In this document: piece by piece, positions 1-6,382 of the stretch
Numbering within the stretch: the stretch's first letter is position 1
Layout: each line of letters starts with the position of its first letter
NCBI GenBank assembly: GCA_017304125.1
Contig: JAFKLV010000380.1
Coordinates: 1 to 17,471, forward strand
Origin: Sphingomonadales bacterium
GTDB taxonomy: Bacteria; Pseudomonadota; Alphaproteobacteria; Sphingomonadales; Sphingomonadaceae
Length of the DNA: 17,471 nucleotides
Direction: 5' to 3'
Notes under the pieces: generated by a model
Told to the model about the DNA's origin: nothing
What the model saw: only the letters and a program-made list of their open reading frames with translations
Databases searched by the model: none
Program-made: the position numbers and the translations under genes

Positions 1-109
1 CGAGCAGCAGATCGCTGCGATAGGCCGCAATCGTGTTGCGCGCCGCCCCCGCCTGCGCCGCCATCATTTCGAGGAAGCGTTCGATCAGGTCGCGGTCGCC
101 GCCGGTCAA
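1..109 (-). CDS. xerD: Tyrosine recombinase XerD, N-terminal fragment (cut by window edge)
   Basis: The first 36 codons of a minus-strand gene run off the left edge. The translation contains IERFLEMMAAQAGAARNT followed by IAAYRSDL, which is the start of the core-binding (SAM-like) domain of XerC/XerD recombinases. These act on dif sites to resolve chromosome dimers together with FtsK. The catalytic domain is outside the window. XerD is preferred over XerC because of the FLE-MMAA-GAARNT-AYR-DL pattern and the shikimate genes nearby, a gene order I recall from sphingomonads. The start is taken as TTG at 109-107, preceded by a purine-rich GGGAGGGGAG (120-111) that could serve as ribosome binding site. 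That tract is also the end of a REP-like repeat, so the start is uncertain; in-frame ATGs at 67 and 64 would remove conserved residues. Confidence 0.75.
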   Translation of the reverse strand, partial: MTGGDRDLIERFLEMMAAQAGAARNTIAAYRSDLLL

Positions 110-110
110 T

Positions 111-220
111 CTCCCCTCCCTTGAACAAGGGAGGGGTCGGGGGTGGGTTGGCCCGCGAGGAAACGAACCGGTGCCCCCCATACCGACCCACCCCCGACCC
201 CTCCCTTCCAGGGAGGGGAG
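111..220. repeat. Pair of facing GC-rich REP-like hairpins
   Basis: Two copies of a hairpin unit face each other. The left arm (111-151) reads CTCCCCTCCCTT, a 4-base loop, AAGGGAGGGG, then TCGGGGGTGGGTTGG. The reverse complement of 183-220 reads the same with a shorter loop and TCGG in place of TTGG. Each arm can fold alone, and the arms can also pair with each other across the 31-base centre. Units of this kind (CTCCCCTCCCTT...AAGGGAGGGGTCGGGG) are familiar as dispersed intergenic repeats in GC-rich proteobacteria. This pair fills most of the gap between the 594-aa gene's 3' end and the start of xerD, where it could slow or end transcription. It does not look coding. Confidence 0.85.
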
Positions 221-250
221 CAGGTAGGAAAGCGTTGCGCAATCATCGTC

Positions 251-2035
251 CTAAATGCGCGTCAGCGCCTCGACCGCGATCATCCGCGCCTCGGCATCGA
301 GCCCGACGACACGCAGCGCGGTGACGATGCGATAGAGCATGTCGGGCGGCACGCCGTGCCAGCTCGAGGTCTGCATCCCGATCGCGGCGAGCAGCAGCAC
401 GGTCGCCGGCTGGCGGTCACGCGTCGCGCGATCGAGCGCACGGGTCCAGATATTGTCGGTGCCGATCCGCACGTCGAGCGCCTGCGCACCGCGCTCGACA
501 TCCGCCGGGGACAGCCGCCCCAGCCCGGCAAGCCCGGCGAAGAACAATTGCTGCTTCCGCGCGCTCGCATAGCCCGAGACCTGCCCGTAGCTGACGGGCG
601 CGTGCGAATCGGGGTCGGCAAGCACCAGCATCGCCCAGCCGTCGCTGCCCTGCGCCACGGTATCGCGCCAGCGCATCGCGGTGCGATCCATCCCGGCGGA
701 GAGCATCGACGCGACAATCCGGTCGGCCTCGTCCTTGCCGTCGCCCGGACGGACGCGCGCCGCGGCGCGCGCGGTGAGGATCAGCCGCGCATATTTGCCC
801 TCGGGCGTGGTGCCGCCCTCCCACAATTGCCGCAGCGCGCCGAGCCGCGTCGCGACATCCGCGCCGGCATAAGCGCTGCGCAGATCGGCCGCGGTGGCAG
901 AAAGCGCCGCGGGCATATCCTCAGCCGCGTCGATCGCGCCATACAGGTCGACCAGCGCGAGATTGGAGAGCACCCCCATCGCCGCGGCGCGCTCGGCCGG
1001 CGCGACCCGATCGGCGAGCGGGATCGCCGGCGCCAGCGCGCGCCACCCGGTCACCTGCGGCCCGACCGTATCGTAGAGCGAATCGGGCACCGTGATCCCG
1101 GTCGCGGTGGCGAGCCCGAAGCGCCAGGCGTTGAGCTGGACCACCGGGGTCCATTCGATCGTGATCGCCTGCCGGCTGTCCGCCCCGGCGCCGACCACCT
1201 TCTGCGCGAGCTGCAGGTCGATCCCGTCCGCGACATGCGCGCGGCGCGCCTGCGCGATCAGCGGCTGCGCTTCGCCCGGATTGCCGACGAGGGCGGTGCA
1301 CATCGCCTGCGCCAGCACCCAGCCGGGCTGATTGTCGTTGCGCAGCGCCGCGTCGGTCAGCGGGCAGAGCGCGCCGGGATCGGCGCTGGCCAGCGCCGCA
1401 TTCATCCACACGTCGCGCAATTTGGGGGTGACGTTGCCGATGTCGACCGACTGGACCAGCGCGCGCGCCGAGACCGATTCGCCCATCCGCAGCAGCAGCC
1501 ACGCGCGCTCGGCGGCGAAGTCAGCGCCGTTCAGCCCGTAAGGCGTATGGACTTCGGACAGCAATGCACGGCGCAGCGCGATCGACAGCCAGCGCGACGG
1601 CAACGGCGCCGACAACCGGCGCATCAGGATTTCGAGATAGCGCCCGTCGGCATTGCCCCAGGCATCGGGCGCGAGCCCGCCCTCGGTCGAGCCGGTCGGG
1701 CCGACCAGCGACAGCGAGCGGCGCGCGAACGCCGGCATCTCATATTGCGCCAGCGTCGCCGCATCCGGGGTCGGGGTGGCGCTCGGCGTCGGCGCGGGCT
1801 CGCTGCTGTTGCCGAGCGTGAGCCCGGGCAACGGCTGCTGTTGCGACGAGGCGGCCGGCGCAGCCGAGGGCGCCGCAGCGGGCTTGCCCTGCGCGGCGGC
1901 CGGCGGCGGCGTCGGCTCGTCGAAGCCGGGCGGCAGCAGGGATTCGGGGTTTTTGTTGCTCTGGGCGACCGCGGCCGCGGCCAGCGAGGCGGCGACCAGC
2001 GCCGCCGCCGCAACCTTAGCTCGCGAGATTGCCAA
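251..2035 (-). CDS. Exported protein of unknown function, 594 aa
   Basis: No family was recognised. The protein opens with a clear Sec signal peptide (MAISRAKVAAAALVAASLAAAAVA, cut near AQ at residue 25). A Pro/Ala/Ser-rich low-complexity linker follows (about residues 36-92), then roughly 500 residues of mostly alpha-helical, Ala/Leu/Arg-rich sequence resembling tetratricopeptide-like or alpha-solenoid periplasmic proteins, although no clean TPR consensus could be laid out. It should be periplasmic or outer-membrane-associated. The start is TTG at 2035-2033, because this is where the signal peptide begins, and it lies 20 bases inside the 3' end of the small membrane-protein gene upstream, so the two are probably translationally coupled. 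Two cysteines are seen, at CPLTDAA and AMCTALV. The gene ends 30 bases from the REP-like pair that separates it from xerD. Confidence 0.8.
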   Translation of the reverse strand: MAISRAKVAAAALVAASLAAAAVAQSNKNPESLLPPGFDEPTPPPAAAQGKPAAAPSAAPAASSQQQPLPGLTLGNSSEPAPTPSATPTPDAATLAQYEMPAFARRSLSLVGPTGSTEGGLAPDAWGNADGRYLEILMRRLSAPLPSRWLSIALRRALLSEVHTPYGLNGADFAAERAWLLLRMGESVSARALVQSVDIGNVTPKLRDVWMNAALASADPGALCPLTDAALRNDNQPGWVLAQAMCTALVGNPGEAQPLIAQARRAHVADGIDLQLAQKVVGAGADSRQAITIEWTPVVQLNAWRFGLATATGITVPDSLYDTVGPQVTGWRALAPAIPLADRVAPAERAAAMGVLSNLALVDLYGAIDAAEDMPAALSATAADLRSAYAGADVATRLGALRQLWEGGTTPEGKYARLILTARAAARVRPGDGKDEADRIVASMLSAGMDRTAMRWRDTVAQGSDGWAMLVLADPDSHAPVSYGQVSGYASARKQQLFFAGLAGLGRLSPADVERGAQALDVRIGTDNIWTRALDRATRDRQPATVLLLAAIGMQTSSWHGVPPDMLYRIVTALRVVGLDAEARMIAVEALTRI

Positions 2036-2153
2036 GCTCGACCGCCTTTTCGATCCGCGTCACCGGCTTTTCAGTCGCGCGGCCTGCAAAGAAAAACAGC
2101 CCACCGACGACGATCACCAGCAGCACCACCAGCGAGACGATCAAACGCGACAT
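2016..2153 (-). CDS. Small single-pass membrane protein, 45 aa
   Basis: The product starts MSRLIVSLVVLLVIVVGGLF and has one hydrophobic helix (about residues 4-22) followed by a short charged tail ending ELGNLAS. No function is known to me. The open frame extends upstream to 2204, but the ATG at 2153 sits directly at the membrane helix and the extra 17 residues look like read-through of intergenic DNA, so 2153 was chosen; only a weak AGG precedes it. The stop (2018-2016) lies 20 bases beyond the TTG start of the exported 594-aa protein, so the two should be co-transcribed and possibly act together at the inner membrane/periplasm interface. The gene is divergent from aroK with a gap of under 100 bases. 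Confidence 0.65.
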   Translation of the reverse strand: MSRLIVSLVVLLVIVVGGLFFFAGRATEKPVTRIEKAVELGNLAS

Positions 2154-2248
2154 CACACCTATCCTGTCCGACGCAAGCCCAGAGCCATATCCCCTGATAC
2201 GCAAAGTTTATGGCCTCAGCGTCGCTGCGCTGTATAGCCCGGCTGACG

Positions 2249-2791
2249 ATGTTGCAAAGCCCCGCGCCCGCTTCTCCTGCCTGGACTGGTCAGCCGATCG
2301 TGCTGATCGGGCTGATGGGCGCGGGCAAATCGACCGTCGGGCGGCGGCTGGCAGGGCGGCTCGGCGTGCCCTTCGTCGATGCCGATACCGCAATCGAGCA
2401 GGCGGCCGGCATGACCGTCGCCGAGATTTTCGCGACTTATGGCGAGCAATATTTTCGCGACGGCGAGCGGCGGGTGATCGCGCGGCTGATGGACGGATCG
2501 CCCAAGGTGATCGCCACCGGCGGCGGCGCCTTCGTCAACGAGGAGACGCGCACGCTGATTCTCGCCGAGGCGCTGGCGATCTGGCTCGATGCCTCGATCG
2601 AGGTGCTGGTCGAGCGGGTGCGCAAACGCGGCCACCGCCCGTTGCTGGTCGGCAAGGACCCGGCGAAGGTGCTCCGCGAGCTGGCCGCGGTGCGCAACCC
2701 GCTCTACGCGCAGGCGCCGATTCGCGTGCCGAGCAACAACGTGCCGCACGATATGACGGTGAAGGCGATTTTGGAGGCGATCGGCAAGTGA
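2249..2791 (+). CDS. aroK: Shikimate kinase
   Basis: Phosphorylates shikimate to shikimate 3-phosphate with ATP, the fifth step of chorismate synthesis, in the cytoplasm. The P-loop GLMGAGKST lies at residues 21-29 from the chosen start. It is followed by the shikimate-binding elements FVDADT, the FRDGE arginine and the TGGGA turn, and by the arginine-rich lid around RKRGHRPLL. At 180 aa it has the normal family length. An in-frame ATG at 2210 would add 13 residues (MASASLRC...). I prefer 2249 because sphingomonad AroKs, as I remember them, begin just ahead of a Pro/Ser-rich stretch and W-T-G-x-P-I. Neither start has a clear Shine-Dalgarno sequence. The gene overlaps aroB by 4 bases (GTGA), so translation of the two enzymes is coupled. 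Confidence 0.95.
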   Translation: MLQSPAPASPAWTGQPIVLIGLMGAGKSTVGRRLAGRLGVPFVDADTAIEQAAGMTVAEIFATYGEQYFRDGERRVIARLMDGSPKVIATGGGAFVNEETRTLILAEALAIWLDASIEVLVERVRKRGHRPLLVGKDPAKVLRELAAVRNPLYAQAPIRVPSNNVPHDMTVKAILEAIGK

Positions 2792-3891
2792 GCGTGGTGA
2801 AGGTCGAGCTGGGGACGCGCAGCTATCCGGTGATCATCGAATCCGGCCTGCTCGGCCGCGCGGGCGAGCATCTCGCACCGCTCGCGCGCGGGCGGCCGCT
2901 GGTGATCGTCGCCGACGCCAATGTCGCGCCCCATCTCGCCACGCTACGCGGCGCGCTCGATGCCGTCGGGGTGGCGAGCGAGCCGATCGTGCTGCCGGCG
3001 GGCGAAGGGTCGAAAAGCTGGGCGACGCTGGAGGCACTGACCGACCGGCTGCTCGATCTGGGCGTCGAGCGCGGCGATCATGTCGTGGCGCTGGGCGGCG
3101 GGGTGATCGGCGATCTGGTCGGCTTCGCCACCGCGATCCTCAAGCGCGGCTGCGGCTTCGTCCAGGTGCCGACGACCTTGCTGGCGCAGGTCGATTCGTC
3201 GGTCGGCGGCAAGACCGGGATCAACGCGCGCGCCGGCAAGAATCTGATCGGCGCGTTCCACCAGCCCAAAATGGTGCTGATCGATCCCGATGTGCTCGAT
3301 ACCCTGCCCCCGCGCCAGCTTCGCGCCGGCTATGCCGAGGTGGTGAAATACGGGCTGATCGACGACGCGGATTTCTTCGCCTGGTGCGAGGCGAATGGCG
3401 CGAAATTGCTCGCCGGCGACGCCGCGGCGCGGACTCATGCGATCGCTTATTCGGTCGCCGCCAAGGCGCGGATCGTCGGCGACGACGAGTTCGAGACGTC
3501 GGGGCGGCGCGCCTTGCTCAATCTCGGTCATACCTTCGGCCATGCGCTCGAAGCCGAGGCCGGCTTCTCCGACCGGCTGTTGCACGGCGAAGCGGTCGCG
3601 GCAGGGTGCGCGCTGGCGTTCGGCTTTTCCGCGGCGCAGGGGCTGTGCGACGCGGCCGATGCAGCGCGGGTCGCGGCGCACTGGCGGGCCAATGGGCTGC
3701 CCGACGGACTGGCCGCGGCGGGGATCACGGCCCCGGCGGCGCGGCTGGTCGAGCATATGCGCCACGATAAAAAGGCCAGCGCCGGCCGCATCCCCTTCCT
3801 GCTCGCGCGCGGGATCGGGCAGACCTATCTCGACCGCGACGTCGATCTGGCGGCGGTAGAGGCGTTTTTAGAAGCACTCCTCAAGCATTGA
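2788..3891 (+). CDS. aroB: 3-Dehydroquinate synthase
   Basis: Converts DAHP to 3-dehydroquinate using NAD and a divalent metal, the second step of the shikimate pathway. The 367-residue product has the expected features: the NAD-binding GGGVIGD at 103-109, VPTTLLAQVDSSVGGKTGIN at 127-146, and zinc ligands E184 (YAEVVKYG), H248 (NLGHTFGHALEA) and H266 (LLHGEAV). The start is GTG at 2788 inside the aroK stop, with GGAGGCGA at 2773-2780 as ribosome binding site. This agrees with the family N-terminus (VSVVKVELGTRSYPVIIESG). The last ~85 bases of the gene are present again in decayed form about 1.9 kb downstream, from 5697. The gene's 3' end may therefore have been replaced by an incoming segment, although the reading frame here is intact. 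Confidence 0.97.
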   Translation: MSVVKVELGTRSYPVIIESGLLGRAGEHLAPLARGRPLVIVADANVAPHLATLRGALDAVGVASEPIVLPAGEGSKSWATLEALTDRLLDLGVERGDHVVALGGGVIGDLVGFATAILKRGCGFVQVPTTLLAQVDSSVGGKTGINARAGKNLIGAFHQPKMVLIDPDVLDTLPPRQLRAGYAEVVKYGLIDDADFFAWCEANGAKLLAGDAAARTHAIAYSVAAKARIVGDDEFETSGRRALLNLGHTFGHALEAEAGFSDRLLHGEAVAAGCALAFGFSAAQGLCDAADAARVAAHWRANGLPDGLAAAGITAPAARLVEHMRHDKKASAGRIPFLLARGIGQTYLDRDVDLAAVEAFLEALLKH

Positions 3892-3939
3892 TCCTGTACT
3901 CCGGCATTTCGCTGCGAGCGACGTGATAGGAACTTTGGA

Positions 3940-4704
3940 ATGGAACAACGTCCCGGATCATTCATGCGCGTCCCATTCCATTACGTCCATTATGGCGAGC
4001 GAGAGCATATCGAGAACTTTTTCCGCGATGGCTCCATCCAGATCGACACCCTCCGGGCTTACGATGTTTCAACTCACGGAGTTGAAATTGGTGACGATGA
4101 AGAAGGGGTAAGTTACTGCACCGTTACCGATGAGGCGGTTCAGAAAATATGGGATCAAGGCAAAGAAATATCTCCGCATCTTGAATCATTCTTTGGACCG
4201 GGATGCGATGGAAATTTCATACGCGTAACCAACTTAGAATATAACTACGCTATATTTTGTGTTTCACGATTCCTACATCGAAATCTATGCACAAACTTCA
4301 AAAATACGTACGATGCGTGTATTTACATCGAGCGACCATTTCCGTTTTTTTCTGAATTGAGCAAAGCGTTTGAAAGAAGCAATCTCGCTGAAAAAGTTAT
4401 TTTTCAACATGTTCGAGATATCGAGTATAGATCGAGAGAGATAGATTTATCCGAAGATGTTATGGAGTGCTTCATAAAGGAAGAGCGATATAGCCACCAG
4501 GGGGAGACGAGAGCGATTTGGTCGGCTGGTGACAATCCGCCGAAATTTTTCCGGTTCAAGGCACCTGATGCAATACGCTACTGCCGGCCTGTACTATTAG
4601 AAGATATGCCGGACTATGCTCCCGGGACCGATCCAAAACTAGCCGGAGCGGCGGTCATTAAAAGCATCAACGCTTGCACGAGAGAAAATTACCTTACACG
4701 CTGA
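3940..4704 (+). CDS. AT-rich orphan gene, 254-aa protein of unknown function (possibly DUF2971-like)
   Basis: The base composition differs sharply from the neighbours: the line 4201-4260 has only 21 G or C in 60, and codons end freely in A or T, whereas flanking genes almost always end in G or C. This indicates horizontal transfer. The protein is soluble, with no signal peptide or membrane helix. It opens with FHYVHYGEREHIENFFRDGS, has an acidic IGDDEEGVSY segment, a central CIYIERPFPFFSELSKAF and a late KEERYSHQGETRAIW. The last pattern (K-x-x-x-Y/F then E-x-R) and the opening recall DUF2971-type proteins, which have no settled function, but the match is only by eye. The start at 3940 has AGGAA (3928-3932) 7 bases upstream; MRVPFHY at 3964 is an alternative. 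It begins 48 bases after aroB and could be read from the aro promoter. Confidence 0.75.
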   Translation: MEQRPGSFMRVPFHYVHYGEREHIENFFRDGSIQIDTLRAYDVSTHGVEIGDDEEGVSYCTVTDEAVQKIWDQGKEISPHLESFFGPGCDGNFIRVTNLEYNYAIFCVSRFLHRNLCTNFKNTYDACIYIERPFPFFSELSKAFERSNLAEKVIFQHVRDIEYRSREIDLSEDVMECFIKEERYSHQGETRAIWSAGDNPPKFFRFKAPDAIRYCRPVLLEDMPDYAPGTDPKLAGAAVIKSINACTRENYLTR

Positions 4705-4772
4705 TATTATGATTCGTGGTTCGAGCGCACAAATGTCGGGTTCCATGCTTTCTACTTATAACCCGATACTCC

Positions 4773-4836
4773 GGCGCCACTCCCGTCGCCCCAGTTCTTC
4801 GCTTCACTTCAAGTCTCGCGCGGCACGGGCGGCGCC
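4773..4836. repeat. Imperfect inverted repeat, possible degraded intergenic repeat
   Basis: GGCGCC-ACT-CCCG at 4773-4785 faces CGGG-C-GGCGCC at 4826-4836 across about 40 bases. The arms could pair as an interrupted hairpin at the end of the AT-rich gene's transcript. No T-run follows, so it is not a classical terminator. It adjoins the dispersed-repeat fragment at 4845-4870 and may be part of the same decayed element. Confidence 0.35.
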
Positions 4837-4844
4837 TGCGACCT

Positions 4845-4870
4845 GAGATCCCGGCCTGCGCTGGGATGAC
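4845..4870. repeat. Fragment of the VIPAQAGIS-type dispersed repeat
   Basis: On the minus strand this reads GTCATCCCAGCGCAGGCCGG then GATCTC, which translates as part of V-I-P-A-Q-A-G-I-S. That is the hallmark of a very widespread small repeat family in proteobacteria (GTCATCCCAGCGAAGGCTGGGATCTC and variants, with a dyad ATCCC...GGGAT). Only one unit is present, in the gap between two converging genes inside the probable insertion. Such units often mark junctions of rearranged DNA. Confidence 0.7.
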
Positions 4871-4877
4871 GACGCAG

Positions 4878-4904
4878 AAAAAGGGCGGCATTTTCATGCC
4901 GCCC
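4878..4904 (-). terminator. Rho-independent terminator of the outer-membrane protein gene
   Basis: A perfect 9-base stem (GGGCGGCAT at 4883-4891 with ATGCCGCCC at 4896-4904) closes a TTTC loop. On the minus strand it is followed at once by TTTTT (4882-4878). It begins 8 bases after the stop codon of the beta-barrel gene, the right place and orientation to end that transcript. Confidence 0.85.
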
Positions 4905-4912
4905 CGTCAGGA

Positions 4913-5524
4913 TCAGAAGCCGATGCCCACCCCGACCACCACACGGTGACGGTCGAAACGGGATTCGTCGCCGAACACCTCGAAGCTGCTGTAGCGCGTG
5001 TAGTTATACTCGATCTTCGTATAGATCCGATCGCGCAGGCCGAGCTGGACGCCGGTGCCGATGTGGAACCCGTCCATATTGTCATGGCCGTTGACGTTGT
5101 TCGCGGGCACCGCGGTATCGGTGATCGTCCCGGTCATGCGGCCGTTCGAATAGCCGCCCTTGACGTAGAAGGCGGTGCGCTTGGCGATGTTGGTGCCGAG
5201 ACGCGCGCCGACCGTGATGTTGCGCCCGGCCTTGAGGCAGGCCGTGGTGGTGCCGCCGGAGATGCACTCCTTCGTGCTGGCGCCGTCGATGCCGGCATAG
5301 GGACCGACGATGATATAATCCGACAGCGGGAAATCATAACCGATCTCGCCGCCATAAGTGACGCCACTCTTGCCCGAGCTGCCGACGCCGTCGACATGCA
5401 GGACCGTGCGATCCCAGCCGACAACCGCCTCGATACGCGGGCCACCGACCAACTCGCCCGACTGGGCAAATGCCGGCGTCGCACCGAGCATTGCAACCGT
5501 TGCGGCGAGAACAAGCTTCTTCAT
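4913..5524 (-). CDS. Outer-membrane beta-barrel protein, 203 aa
   Basis: A Sec signal peptide (MKKLVLAATVAMLGATPAFA, cut before QSGE) is followed by alternating hydrophobic/polar strands typical of 8-stranded barrels: PRIEAVVGWDR, VTYGGEIGYDF, ITVGARLGTNI, AFYVKGGYSNG, IYTKIEYNYTRYS, HRVVVGVGIGF. The C-terminal phenylalanine is the usual signal for outer-membrane assembly. This fits the OmpA/OmpX-like, opacity-type porin family (OMP_b-brl); no periplasmic OmpA domain is present. Two cysteines in the ECISGGTTTACLK loop could form a disulfide. Of two adjacent ATGs, 5524 is favoured because AGGGAG (5536-5531) sits 6 bases upstream; 5527 would give one extra Met. It has its own terminator and an AT-rich upstream region. 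Its GC content is closer to the host than that of the AT-rich gene beside it. Confidence 0.9.
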   Translation of the reverse strand: MKKLVLAATVAMLGATPAFAQSGELVGGPRIEAVVGWDRTVLHVDGVGSSGKSGVTYGGEIGYDFPLSDYIIVGPYAGIDGASTKECISGGTTTACLKAGRNITVGARLGTNIAKRTAFYVKGGYSNGRMTGTITDTAVPANNVNGHDNMDGFHIGTGVQLGLRDRIYTKIEYNYTRYSSFEVFGDESRFDRHRVVVGVGIGF

Positions 5525-5569
5525 CATTAACTCCCTGAGATCAGTATATTGCGAGCCGTTTCTTCCCGC

Positions 5570-5644
5570 GTTTAAGCGGCGGCGCGGCGCTGTCGCAACA
5601 AAACTGTAACGTTGAGTTAATTTAATAATTGCTTTGAATTGAAG
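5570..5644 (-). promoter_or_regulatory. Weak candidate promoter for the outer-membrane protein gene
   Basis: On the minus strand TTGCGA (5598-5593) and TTAAAC (5575-5570) are 17 bases apart, a possible -35/-10 pair with a poor -10. An AT-rich block (5644-5606, containing AATTATTAAATTAA) lies directly upstream and could act as an UP element. An alternative -10, TATACT at 5548-5543, has no good partner. The block stands out from the surrounding GC-rich DNA, but the exact promoter is a guess. Confidence 0.3.
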
Positions 5645-5696
5645 CTGTTGCCGCATCGCAACAAGGGATCTTCGACACGGTGGGTCATCGCTCTTG

Positions 5697-5780
5697 TCGC
5701 GCGCGGGGATCGGGCAGACGTATCTCGACCGCAATGTCGATCTGGCGGCGGTGGGGGTTTTTGAGAGAAGTACGTCAAAG
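5697..5780 (+). pseudogene. Decayed second copy of the 3' end of aroB
   Basis: This stretch matches the end of aroB (3803-3885). It encodes GIGQTYLDR-N-VDLAAV against GIGQTYLDR-D-VDLAAV in AroB, with 17 identical bases at 5736-5752 versus 3841-3857. One extra G (GGGG for GGG near 5705-5708) and several substitutions separate the copies, and similarity fades after GTTTTT...AGAAG. There is no start codon, ribosome site or rest of the gene, so it is a remnant. The copies are direct repeats flanking the probable insertion. This one is most simply the original aroB end, cut off when new DNA arrived; a plain tandem duplication followed by insertion is also possible. Confidence 0.8.
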
Positions 5781-5830
5781 AGCCACTGGCCGACGGTCGG
5801 GCGGCCTGAGAACAGTCAACCTTTGCTGCC

Positions 5831-6310
5831 TTACTTTCTCTTCATCGCTTTGGGCGGTGGTGGCATTAGTGGACCGACGGATTGAAAATCGCCGGATCGG
5901 ATATCTCCGAGGCGGCTATCAAGCACCGAATCAAAATTTAAAGTAACAGATTTGCCACCAACGACAGGTTCAGCAACGACCCATCCGTCACTATCCATCT
6001 TGTAAAGCAGGACACGGACCTTTCCGCCGGCGACCGGCAAAAATACGCCGCAGCCATCGTTACCAATCATATATTTCCGCTGCCGTTCACCTTTCCACAC
6101 TTTGATCGGCTTGAGAAAGACGGTGCCATCCTCACTACGAGACACGATCGCATCGACGACAACATCGCTTCGATCGATTTTAGCATAGACAGCGCGAGAA
6201 AATTCCTCGTTGGTTGCCGGTAACGAAATATCCGGCGGCCATGAGCAAGCAACTGCGGGCGCCGAATGAAGTATCAGCAGCAGGGTGACAAGCGCAACAC
6301 GGCTATTCAT
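5831..6310 (-). CDS. Small exported protein, TIMP/netrin-like candidate
   Basis: The 159-residue product begins with a signal peptide (MNSRVALVTLLLILHSAPAVA) followed directly by C22-SWPP. The mature protein has VVVDAIVSR, VFLKPIKVWKGER, NDGCGVFLPVAGGKVRVLLY and DGWVVAEPV. This order (cysteine at the mature N-terminus, ADxVxxAxV, VWKG, a CG before a G-x-x-Y/V strand) is like bacterial TIMP/netrin-type OB-fold domains, but two expected later cysteines are not evident. A-V-A-C could instead be a poor lipobox, making it a lipoprotein. ATG at 6310 is used because it begins the signal peptide; 6325 and 6373 are in-frame alternatives with less support. GC content is lower than in the housekeeping genes. 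It points toward the aroB remnant and is separate from the Kef operon. Confidence 0.65.
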   Translation of the reverse strand: MNSRVALVTLLLILHSAPAVACSWPPDISLPATNEEFSRAVYAKIDRSDVVVDAIVSRSEDGTVFLKPIKVWKGERQRKYMIGNDGCGVFLPVAGGKVRVLLYKMDSDGWVVAEPVVGGKSVTLNFDSVLDSRLGDIRSGDFQSVGPLMPPPPKAMKRK

Positions 6311-6382
6311 CGCGAAATTATACATGCCGCCGAATAGATTTGCACCAGTCTCGTTCAGGGATGGCGCAAACAAGAACCGCCC

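Larger units (their letters stand above)
3872..5696. other. Probable acquired segment between two copies of the aroB 3' end
   Basis: The DNA between the aroB tail (3803-3891) and its second copy (from 5697) looks inserted. Matching bases are 1895 apart (for example GTCGATCTGGCGGCGGT at 3841-3857 and 5736-5752). The segment carries an AT-rich orphan gene, a dispersed-repeat fragment and an outer-membrane protein gene on the opposite strand, none of which relates to the shikimate pathway. No integrase, transposase or insertion-sequence ends are visible, so the mechanism is not shown. The left boundary cannot be fixed exactly, because an incoming copy of the aroB tail would be part of the insert. 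Confidence 0.55.

Noticed and set aside
143..2197. 684-codon open frame on the plus strand opposite the exported 594-aa protein
   Set aside because: Its translation is dominated by Arg, Gly, Asp and His with no recognisable fold. It is the antisense shadow common in GC-rich genes, and the minus-strand frame has a clear signal peptide.
4694..4897. 67-codon minus-strand frame containing VIPAQAGIS
   Set aside because: It is the usual false protein produced by a dispersed repeat, not a gene.
5694..5885. 63-codon plus-strand frame over the second aroB tail
   Set aside because: It has no ribosome site or own domain. Only the first ~25 codons resemble AroB and the rest is antisense to the exported protein gene, so it is listed as a remnant.
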